Below are positions 48,501 through 60,500 of a DNA stretch of 64,000 nucleotides, piece after piece. Location: positions 6,143,001-6,207,000 of the forward strand of contig OX365953.1 in assembly GCA_947247005.1 (NCBI GenBank), in the 5' to 3' direction. Position numbers and translations under genes: made by a program. A model generated the notes under the pieces. That model was not told where the DNA came from. It ran no database searches and saw nothing but the letters and a program-made list of their open reading frames with translations. Within the stretch, counting starts at the first letter, position 1. Each line of letters opens with the position of its first letter. Source of the DNA: Spisula solida. Lineage: Eukaryota > Mollusca > Bivalvia > Venerida > Mactridae.

Positions 48501-51500
48501 GATTCTCAACCTTCTATTAGCATAATTTAACAGCTGATATATTGTCTATATTTATAATTCCTGTTGTATGTTTTCATAAACGGGAAATATCACGAAGACT
48601 CGAGGTATAATACTAACACAAATCTAAAGGACCGATATTGCACAATTTGCTTGCGGAAATTTATATTTTCAAACAAGAACCTTGTAATATATTCATGCAT
48701 GAAGGTCAGGATCAGGTCAAATTTTCTGTGCTATACTACAAATGGCAATTTCACCATTTATTAATTGACCTAACTTTGCTTAGTTAAATTGCTATAATTC
48801 CGAATTGAATTTTTGTAATTTTTATGGCTTTTTCATGACAGTGTTATTACTGCAAATTGATGTTCAATGACTATTGATCATGAATGATTAATTTTTAATT
48901 GATGGGTGCCACTTATAGTAGCTAGTATGATGATTTATTGGTTTGTCAATAAATCATTTTAGCTTAAAATGAAGCTTCGGTCAGTAGAAGGTTTCAGATG
49001 GATGGTCATTTTCTATTGAATTTATGAAACAAAAACTTGTTCTCTTTTTAGCTCCACTATTCGTAGAATAAGGGGAGCTATTGCAGTCACCCGAGCGTCG
49101 GTGTCGGCGTAACACTTTTGTTGAAGTTTAGGTAAAGGTTTTTTAACCTCTTATATTCTCTAAGTCTTTTAAGATATTGCTTTCATACTTTGCATACTTG
49201 TTCACCATCATGACCTCAACCCAAATGCAGGAGTAGGTAACTGTATCAGGCATTTTGTTGAAATTATGCCTTTTTTTCTACTTAGTGCAAATAGTGCAAA
49301 TGTTAAAGTTTAGGTACAGGTTTTTTCACCTCTAATATCTTCATAGTGCATTGACATGTTGCTTTAATACTTTGCATACTTGTTCACCATCATGACCCCA
49401 ATCCCTACTAAGGGGAAGGTAACTCTATTAAGCATTTTGGTGAAGTTATGCCCCCTTTTTCAACTTAGTGCAAATGTTAAAGTTTAGGTACAGGTTTTTT
49501 TACCTCAAATATTTTCAAAGTGCATTCACATATTGCTTTGCATACTTGTTCTCCATCATGACCCCAACCCCTACACAGGGGTGGGTAACTCTATCGAGCA
49601 TTTTGTTGAAATTATGCCCCCTTTTGGACTTGGAAATGCAAATGTTAAAGTTTAGGTACAGGTTTTTTTTAACCTCTAATATCTTCAAAGTGCATTGATA
49701 TATTGCTTTGATACTGTTCACCAGCATGATCCCAACCCCTACACAGGAGAAGAAAACTATTTAGCATTTTGTTGAAATTATGCCCCGTTTTTTACTAAGA
49801 AATGCTTCTTTATATGCCATCATGACCTAGAGGACCTACACATGAGTAGGTAACAGTCCTGCATAATTTGTCCAAATTATCCCCCTTTTTTGACGTAGAA
49901 GCCCCAACCTCTACACAGCAGAGGGTAATGCTGCTGTTATGAAGCATTTTGTTTTGAATATATAATGATTGTACTATCCTAGCATGGCGCTGCGAATAGT
50001 GGAGTGCGCTGTTCGTGGACAGCTCTTGTTGTTGTCATTGTCTATTACGGTAGTAATTACTGTGAAGTTATTAATATTCTAGGTGGATTAATTTTTGTTG
50101 ATTTCTTAGATGAACTTGATTGCAAAATCTCCTCAAATAAATTACCTCAAAAATACGTAACAAGAAATTTTCTTTCAATATTTAAAATCCACAAATTTAA
50201 GAAACCACCAAATTACCATTTAACCATAATCTGCAAAATTAAATACCCATGAAAAATTAATTATTAGGGCCCCGCAAAAATTTAACCGCAGTAAGCTATT
50301 TTATGGCAAGTTACATATAATATCTCCAGCTAAAATATTATACAAGTTATGGCCCTTTGTAAAGTACTGATTTTCTCATCTTTTTATTCTTTAATTTTTT
50401 AGAGTTCATTTTGAGCAATGTTTGAGTTAATAATGAGTGAAATCTGAGCTTCTTTGTATTCTGAGTTAATTTGAGCAATGTTGAGTTAATAATAAGTAAA
50501 GTGTGAGTGAATTGTGAGCATCTACTTATTCTGAGTTCATTTTTGGGCAATGTTTGAGTTAATAATGAGTAAAGTTTGAGTGAATTGTGAGCATCTACTT
50601 ATTCTGAGTTCATTTTGAGCAATGTTTGAGTTAATAATGAGTGAAGTTTGAGTGAATTGTGAACGTCTTTTTATTCTGAGTTAATTTTGAGCAATGTTAG
50701 AGTTAATAATGAGTAAACTGTCTTTTTATTCTGAGTTAATTTTGAGCAATGTTTGAGTTAATAATGAGTAAAGTGTGAGTAAATTGTGAGAGTCGTTTTA
50801 TTCTGATTTAATTTTAAGCAATGTTAGAGTAAATAATGAGTAAATTGTCTTTTTATTCTGAGTTTATTTTAAGCAATGTTTGAATTAATAATGAATGAAA
50901 TGTGAGCTTCTTTTTATTTTAAGTTCATTTGAGCAATGTTTGAGTTAGTTATGACTAAAGTGTGAGTGAATTGTGAGCATCTTTTTATTCTGAGTTCATT
51001 TTGAGCAATGTTTGAGTTAATAATGAGTAAAGTGTGAGTAAGTGGTGAGTGTCTTTTTATTCTGAGTTCATTTCGAGCAATGTTCAAGCCAGTAATGCGT
51101 AACCTTTGAGTAAATTATGAGTGTCTTTTTATACTGAGTTAATTTTGAGCAATGTTTGAGTTAATAATGAATGAAGTTGGAGTGAATTGTGAGCCTCTTT
51201 TTATTTGGAGTTAATTTTGAGCAATGTCTGAGTTAATAATGAGTAAAGTTTGAGTAAATTGTGAGCGTCTTTTTATTCTGAGTTCATTTTGAGCAATGTT
51301 TGAGTTAATAATGCGTAAAGTGTGAGTAAATTGTGAGTGTCTTTTTATTCTGAGTTCATTTTAAACAATGTTTGAGTAAATAATGAGGGAATTGTGAGCT
51401 TCTTTTTATTCTGAGTTCATTTTGAGCAATGTTGAGTTAATAATGAGTTAAGTGTGAGTGAATTGTGAGCGTCTCTTTATTCATATAGTGTTGTTGTTGT

Positions 51501-54500
51501 TGTTGTAGTTCTATTACACTATTGCCGTATCCCTGTCTGTGGGGGTGTGAGGTGGTGTGGGGGGTGTTTGAAAATTGTGAAATTGTGTCCGCTCTGTGAC
51601 TTTGTCATTTCTTATTAGATATTTATAATATTGGAACAAATGTTCACCACATCAAGATGATGTGTCATGCGCAATACCCAGGTCCCTAGCTCAAAGGTCA
51701 AGGTCATACTTAGAGATTAAAAAATAAAAGGCACAAGTATATGAATCTTGTCTGCTTTGTTACTTACTTATTTTGTTCTGGATTTTAAAATTACTTGGTA
51801 ACATTCCCATTTACACCTGGAGATCCCTAACTTAAATGTCAAGGTCACTGTTACAAACCCAGCTCTTGTCTTCTGGTCAATGTCACATTTAAGCAATTAC
51901 AAACTTCATTTCAAATTATTCCATTCGTATGACTTTATACTTAGGTGTCTGACAGCTTTTAGCGGGTGCATCCGTGTCCTGTGGACACATTTCTAGTTCA
52001 ACTTCAGTTTGGTCAACATGACCTTGTCTGATTTTCATGCAAATAAGCTCATAAAAAGCACATTATGATGCAGATTTCTAATTTTTATGGTTTCTTATAA
52101 GGTCGTAAGTAGCACGGTCGTAAGTAGCACTTACAACTTTCTCATTTTAAGCCAGCGATATCCCTATATGAAATTTTGCAATGAAAGCGGCAGTCCGGTC
52201 CATGCTTGTATGAAGTGTTTGTTTATTTACCCTTGACTTATTTTTAATATCCCTATTGCCATCCCCTAGATAGATAATCTGATCCAATATGAATGAAAAA
52301 TATGACAAATCTATAACATTGTAATCTCGAAATTTGATTTATACTCCAAATTTAATGACCTTTTAAAACTGTTTAAATATTTTAACATATTTGTCACTGA
52401 AAAACCTATACCCTACTGTACAATCTTCAAACACCTATACCCTGTTGTATGATAAGTATGAATACTATCTTTGTACGTAATATTCAACATTGACAGATAT
52501 TCCCTCCTTACTAGAGAGCTCCTAGTAACCTTTATTCATACAAAACATTTATTAAAATTAACATTTTTTTAAAGTTTAGCGGAATTAGCTTGCATGGATA
52601 TTCTCTGATTTTCGTGATATTAAGTTATCAAGATAAAATTAATCTTGAAAACTGTTAAATATCAGTGTGATATTAATTCCGCTAAACTTGATGACATCAC
52701 ATGATGTGATGAATTGATCTCGTACACAATTTGGAGATTAACCAGCGTCTCAGAGACTGTCTAGCCGTGTCTCATACAGTCATGTGACATGAATATTTTC
52801 AATAATAAACTTCACATTGATGACGCCAATGAATATGATGAATTCACAGCGAAATTCTTGCAAAAATGGCCCTTATGCAATGGGGTTGGTCCTGGACTGG
52901 TTAGCCTACTGTACACTACAGAACGCATTATGTGACTGTCTCGTTTCAACTTAACTGAAATACTGTCAGACATTATACAATTTTAAAACCAGATGCAGAA
53001 AATTTTACTCTGGCAAAATCAAAGTTATGTTGCTGTACTGTAAATCATATTACGTTCACATCACTCATTATTTTTGTAAAATTATATTTGGTAACAAGAC
53101 CCTTATTATACCCCCAGATACATAGTATATGGGGGCTATATTGGAGTCATGCTTGAGGTTGGTCTGTTGGTTGGTTGGTCGGTTGGTCCGTGCAAATTTG
53201 TCTGCGTTATTTCTCTGTTACTAATGGTCAGATTTCAATGAAACTGTGCATGAATGATCAGTACCAAGTCTAGTTGTGCATGTCGTCGGCACACACAAGT
53301 CGGATAAATTTTAAGGGAGTTATGGCCCTTTATTATTTTACATTTACAAATTTTGTCAGCCCTATTTCTCTGTTACCAATGGTCGGATTTCAATGAAACT
53401 TTGCACAAATGATCAGTACCAAGTCTAGTTGTGCATGTCGTCGGCACACACAAGTCGGATAAATTTTAAGGGAGTTATGGCCCTTTATTATTTTACACTT
53501 ACAAATTTTGTCAGCCCTATTTCTCTGTTACCAATGGTATGATTTCAATGAAACTTTACATGAATGATCAGTACCAAGTCTAGTTGTGCATATCGTGGGC
53601 ACATGTTGGTCGGATCAATTTTAAGGGAGTTATGGTCCGTTGTCTTTTTACACTTATTAATTTTGTCCACGCTATTTCTCTGTTACCAATGGTCGGATTT
53701 CATCGAAACTTTGCATTACTGATTAGTACCTGGTTTAATGAAGCATATCGTCGGCACATGCCGGGCGGATCAATTTTAAGGGAGTTATTGCCCTAATTAA
53801 GTCTAATTGTTTATCAGAGCATATTTAAGTGACTGTGTCGAGCAGTATTTGGGGGTTTTCATCACATTCAGTGATATTTCTTGTTTTGCTTAATTTATGA
53901 AATCGCAATTTAAGGTTCCTGAGTATGAATTCACATTATAAAAGTGAATTTACGTGGATCCGTTTCACCAATAGTACCAAAAATAAAAACATACAGTATT
54001 TCATATTTTCAAACTCCTTTTTGTTTTTTCAGGGTATGAGATTCAGTGACGATGAAGAAGGGGAAGTCCAGTCGGGGTCGGCGACCGGGTTTTCCGATGT
54101 TGAACCTTACTCTGAACCGGGTACAAATAGACGGTTAACCAGACTGACTGATCCGGTTACTCAGATACTGGATAAAATAGATGCGGAGCTTTCTTCACTG
54201 ACCAGATCTCAGGTAAGCATTCCTGGATAAAATGGCTGCAAATCTCGGGTAAGCCATTACTGGATAAAATAAATGGGGAGCTTGTTTAATTCTAAGAAAT
54301 AGCGGGTAAAATAGTCTTCATACGGTAAAAATTTTATGGTTGTATTGTACCAGTGGTGAAGTTTGCGATGGGGAAATAAAATTGGTCTATTAATTGAATT
54401 TACAAAAAAAACATTTCAACGAGCATAAGTTTTGGCATACTAAGAACTCTTCTAAGAAAGATAAAATTTGCGAATATTTTAATGTACCTTTGATGAGGGG

Positions 54501-57500
54501 GTATATTGCTTTTCACATGTCGGTCGGTCTGTCAGTTGGTGGTCGGTAGACTAAATGCTTTCGGCTCAATAACTCTAGAACGCTTTGCCCTACGATCTTC
54601 AAACTCTACACAGAGGTCGGTCATCAACAGTAGATAACACCTATTGATTTTGAGGTCAGTAGGTCAAGGTCACTGTGACCTTTACCATTTCTGACTATTG
54701 GGCTGGTATGGGTGTGTACATGTTTTACAAACATCTCTTGTTTTGAATGTATGTGCAATAGTTTTGGCTGTCCATGGGATTTATTGACGACTCTTGTTAT
54801 TACAGGGTAGTACAGCCACAACAGCAACAGATAGTACCGTGGTACATAAACCTGATGGAAGATCTTCAGTAGAGAGTAGCGTGATGGAGAACGGAGAAGG
54901 TCTATCAATGAGCCAACTTGGTAAGTAATGCTTTGTTTTAATTCATAATTCACTCAATTTTATTACCTGCGAGCCTTGAGCGAGCAGGTATATTGGATAG
55001 CCTTAAGTAAAAAGTCCATGGAGGGGCACGTGACCTGTTCTCGATGGTTAACGATTTAAAAAAAAAATCCAAAAAATGCATTTTGTAAGAATGTCGTGAA
55101 CCAGACTAATCAAACCGGTCGTTACAAGATTTCAAATTTTTCTTGAACGAAAATAGGTTATCTTACGCAAAAAGATGGCTGACATATGTCGGCCCGGGCA
55201 AGTCGAAATTCTTAGAAAGAACTACAAAATTATCCTTAAAACCCGTCCCTACGATAAAAATATACAAGCAACTCGATTTAAAAGAGTATAAAACACGAGT
55301 TTAGATCGTTTAATCGTTAGATAAATTCTTCGCTAACGTTTCATAACTTTCGTACCACTTCCCAACATTCGTCCTGAATATTTTTTTTCGTACTCAACAC
55401 AATTCGTACCCGGCACTTCGCTCCGTAAATTATTTTTCAGATTTTTTTAGGATCAGCGGGTAAAATAAGTGCATGTTGTTTCCCTTGATAAAATTAACAA
55501 CATATACAGTTTCTTTTGGTCTCCAGAGTCATATAAGGAGAATTACCATTCAGTGTTAATGTCTATTCAGAGACTTAAAATTCTAAATGTCTATTGTCAT
55601 GGAATTATCGGAATTGGTTTATGATCTTTGATGTTGTTGAACTCTGAAAACATGTCTTATGATAATACCTTTAATGGACTTATACGAGGTTTTATTTATA
55701 AGAATATAAATGATACGAGGTTTTATTTATAAGAATATAAATATTATATGGAACAAGGGAGTCATAGTATGCAATTATGTGTCTTGAAAATTGGTTTGAT
55801 ATATACATGAAATTATTTAACAATTTGTTGATAAATTTCGAATGTCAAATTATCGTGCATATAGTTTTCCCAATTTGAAAGCTACCCGCATATCGCGCTT
55901 ATTTTTTTCACAATTTTGAGATTTTCATGCTTAAAATTATACACATCAGTTGTTGTTTTATGCAGATAGAAGGTCGAGAATCCTGTCAATTCTCTGTCAA
56001 ATGAAGTCGGTACATCATTTGCTGGCAGGAACTATTTGACTTGTACCCCCTTTGAAAGCAGGACTTATGTTAACACCCTTTGCGGGCTGGTTGGCAGTTG
56101 GTGGCAACATCCAGTAAATTGTCTGTACATGTACTCTTATTCAAACAGTTGTATCTGTACATTTTGGTGACAATGTTTATGGGCCAAGTTTGATTATAAA
56201 CCCAATTTTGCCCAGGATTTCTTGGATTATGGCCCTTGAATTACCAAAAAAAAATTGAGAAATAGGCGAAGTTATATTGTTTTATTTTTATTCACTATGC
56301 CCCCCCCCCCCAACAGGCATATTTTGTGACATTTTGGCTCTTGTTGGTATAGCATAAATCTCCATTTAGACTATAGTTACACACTGAGTTGTAAAGGAGG
56401 TATACTGGATTCAGCTTGTCTGTCTGTCAGTAGACGCATTCTTGCGGATGCAACTTCACCCGCACATTTTGGCAGGATTTCCTTCAAACTGTCACTGATG
56501 AACATTGTCAACATATAGATTTGTATGCAGGAAAGAATTAGTGCTGCGTCGATTTTTGCTAAAACTATGTCCCTTTGCAGACGGGGGATATATTAGTCTG
56601 CCAAATGGTAACAGCTCTATTGAGACATAATTGATGTATTATACTTCCCCTTCAGGTATGAGTTTCAAGCCAAGTATGATGTCATCACGTTCTGGTACCT
56701 CAGATCATGATACCGGGATAGGAACCAGCAGTATACAGGATCACAGTCTGCAACATCGAAGCTTGGAACCAGACGTCAGACCACTAGAGCCGGGAGACAG
56801 TTATAGAGGTAAGAAAATTGAAATCTGTAATACTGGGATAGGAACCAGCAGTATACAGGATCACAGTCTGCAACATCGAAGCTTGGAACCAGATGTCAGA
56901 CCACTAGAACCGGTGGAGACAGTTATAGAGGTAAGCATTGAAATCTAGGAACCAGCAGTATACAGGATCATAGTACTAGTGTACAACATCAAAGCTTGGA
57001 ACCAGACATGGAATCAAAGTCCTCAAGTGTATATCAGCTATTTGGTCAACATTTATATCAAGAGTTGAGACATAAAATGGAAATCTAGTACAGTCAGAAC
57101 TCAATACAACGACGCTGTTCGTTTCCAAGAAAAATGTCGTTGTAACGAATATGTCAGTATACTGAATTGATACAAAGAGCGTTTTAATACTTTCGTCCCA
57201 AAATATGATGTCAGTATAATGAATTTGTCAGTATATCGGATGTCGTTATATTGAGTTCTGACTGTATCAAAGTGAAGTACCAAGTAAGTCAATTTACAGA
57301 CATATTGCTGGCTTAGAATGAGAAGTACTACTTACGACCTTATACGATGCATACATATTTGCAATGTGCATCACATGGCACTTCTTATCAGTCTATTTTC
57401 ATGAAAATCGGAACAGGTCATGTTGACCAAACTTGTTTTTCCATAAGTAAAGAGTAGTTTTAGACATTTTTTCTTGTTTTCTCAAAATATCAGTTTTGTA

Positions 57501-60500
57501 CTTACGACCTTCTTAGCCAGCGATATGTCTGTTCAACTGACTCTACCCCGGATGATTTGAGTTGCAAGTTGACTGTTAGTGTTACACTCTGCACCAATAG
57601 CAGTCCCACCACATTGGCTTTTGACCCTTTCATGTACCCATTCATACACTTGAAAGGAGGGGAAAAAAAATAAAGAATGAGTATTTCAGTATCATTTGGT
57701 TATGTGTGACCATGTAACATGTTGTGTTACTGTGTTGCTATGTTTTGATGATTATGTTGCTATGTTGTAGGTGATAGTCCTAGAACGAAGTCACCGACCA
57801 GACAAGTAACCACACCAAACATCTTCCTTAATGGTCAACATATGAGTGATGGTCAGTATTATTGTATATGTCCATGTTTTCGCTCTTTAATACTCTCTGT
57901 CTTCAACAAATGTTTTGCCCTTAAATGTTACTACAATGATGACCCTCTGTTGTGTCTAATACTTTCATAATTTAGGGGTTCCAATGTAACTACATGTATG
58001 TACAGAACTAGTAAACATTTGTATGAGAGAATAGGTCATGCTCATAGGATGGGTTTGTACTGCAAAGAGTCTAAGACATGGTCGTGGACAAGTTCAAAGG
58101 TCAGACATACTATGAAAAGGTCAAACTTAAAAGGTCATTGACAAATTCAAAGGTCGTAAGCAAGGACAAAGGTCATGCTCAAGGTTGAAGATAAAGGTCA
58201 TTGACAACTTCAATGTAAAGGCCAAAGGCAAATGCCATAGACAAGATTAAAGCCGAATGTCATAATCAAATTCAATGTAAAGGCAAAAGAAAAATGCCAA
58301 AGACATGGTCAAGGACAAAGGTCATCATAATTTCATTGTAAAGACCAAAGGCAAAGGTCAAAGGAAAGGTGAAGACCAACATGAAGGTCATAGAAAAGGT
58401 TAAAGACAACATCAAAGTAAGAGTAATAGACAAGCTCAAAGTAATAGAAAAAGGTCAATTTAAAGGTCAAACACAAAGGTCTAAGTAAATTTATGTCAAA
58501 GATAAAAATGTCAAAAACTATTGTCAGTGTCAACAAAGAGGTTAGAATTAAAGGTCAAAGTAAATGTAAAAAATAAAGGTCAAAGACTAGGAGATGTCAT
58601 GTCGTCTGCTTAAGGTTTATTAATGTTGTACAAGCAGACAGATCGCGGTCAACGTGTGTACAAGATCAGAGTGATCATAATCTGACCATGATCACCTTCC
58701 AAAGAGCAATACATGATATATATATATAGTATATACACAACGATCAAATACCCTCTCAATGATAATCCGGTTATATTTTACTGTGCACCCTGAGCTTTGT
58801 GTCAGATTAGGCATTGATTTGAAAATTGTTAAAACTAGTTAAACCTCTGCTCTTTAAGTCTTTATGATTCCTTAATCCTTAATCATTTAAAATAAATTCC
58901 CCAAATCTTGCTGTTATGTTGAAGAATTCGGCATTTGATTGTAGTATTTAGTAAAACTAGAAGTGACTGCAGACTGGAATTTATAGTAGTTTTTGTGTGT
59001 TTCTATCAATTTATTGTGAAATTTAAATTTCATTGAACTGTTTTGAAATTTTCAGTGAATTATAATTCTTGATTTTTTTTAAATTGTGGATTATTCATAG
59101 AATATTGTGTTATTATTTTTTCACTTAGATAGAATTTAGGTAAGATTTAAAATGGACAATGTGCCTAAAAGTTACTGAATCTGGCGTTAGAATTTTTTAA
59201 TAATCTGGCGACCAAAAACATGTCTGTCAAGTCTGTAAGCAGTGGTAAAAGCTCCCGTGTGACCTTGAGTGCCGGAAACGGTGTTCGCTCGAGATCCGCT
59301 TCACCAGATGCTGGTGGTTATAAGTCAGACTGTGTCAATATTTATATTATAACAGACGACAAACAGAGGCAGGAGAACCAGTCTGGCGCACCGTATGAAG
59401 CCAAGCAAGTTGACGATAAATTTAAAGAGATTCTTCAGAAGAGAAAAGGTAAAACATTTTTTTGTGATTTTCAGCATTTGAGGTCAAGGTCACTGTGTCT
59501 ACCCTTCTCGAAAAAAAATGCACTTTTTACCAAAATGCACTTAAAAAGCGTATTTTTTCTGCGCTTTTTCTAAATAAGCGTATTTATTGTGCATTTTTCT
59601 TTAAAAGAGTGCACTCAAGTGCATTTTTCCTGCATCTTTAGCATAGAAGTGCATTTTTTCTGTATCTTTTACTGAAAAAAGTGCATTTTAAGCGTATTTT
59701 TAATTCAAGAAGTGCACTTTTTACAAAGAAGCGTATTTATAGTGCATCTTTTGCAGATAGAGTGTATCTTTTTGATTCAAGAAGTACACTTTTTACAAGA
59801 GTGTATTTTAAGTGTATCTTTTGTAGATTAAGTGTATCTTTTTGATTCAAGAGGTTATGTTTTTATGAAACTGTCCTCACATACTTTTTAACCATGTCAA
59901 AGGGCTATAACTCTGCTGTTTGACCATGGCAAAGGGCCATAAATTTGCTGTTTGACCATGGCTATGGGTCCTTGACCTTTGACCTCAAAATCAATAGGGG
60001 GCATGTTACGTATGATGTAAAGTTTGAAGATCCTAGGCGAAAGCGTTCTAGAGTTATGGAACAGAAACCATTTGAATAGTCAGAAATACTGAAGTTTACA
60101 GTAACTTTGACCTTTGACATACTGACCTCAAAGTCAATAGGAGTCACCTACTGTCGATGACCATCCTCTATCCATGTTAAGTTGGAAGATCCTAGGCGAA
60201 AGTGTTCTTGAATGGAAACCATTTGAAAATGGTCACAGTGACCTTGAACTTTGACCTATTGACCTCAAATTCAATAGGGGTCATCTACTGTTGATGACCA
60301 ACCACCATGTAAAGTTTGAAGATCCTAGGGCAAAGCGTTCTTGAGTTATTCAACGGAAAACATTTGAATTGTCAGAAATGGTAAAGGTCACAGTGACCTT
60401 GACCTTTGATCTACTGACCTCAAAGTCAACAGGGACCATCTACTGTTGATGACCAACCTCCATGTAAAATTTGACGATCCTAGGCTAAAGTGTTCTTGAG

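Larger units (their letters stand above)
45985..49664. repeat. Tandem segmental duplication, copy 2 (3,680 bp)
   Basis: It directly abuts copy 1. The junction shows no microhomology (45984 T against 42304 G, 45985 C against 49665 T). After copy 2, repeat F continues to about 49995, so copy 1 is truncated inside repeat F at the junction. Confidence 0.97.

Noticed and set aside
56631..56948. 105-codon open frame as a single exon
   Set aside because: It reads through the acceptor region, the real exon, its donor and the duplicated half-exon; the GT/AG borders and phases support the shorter exon 56656-56808.
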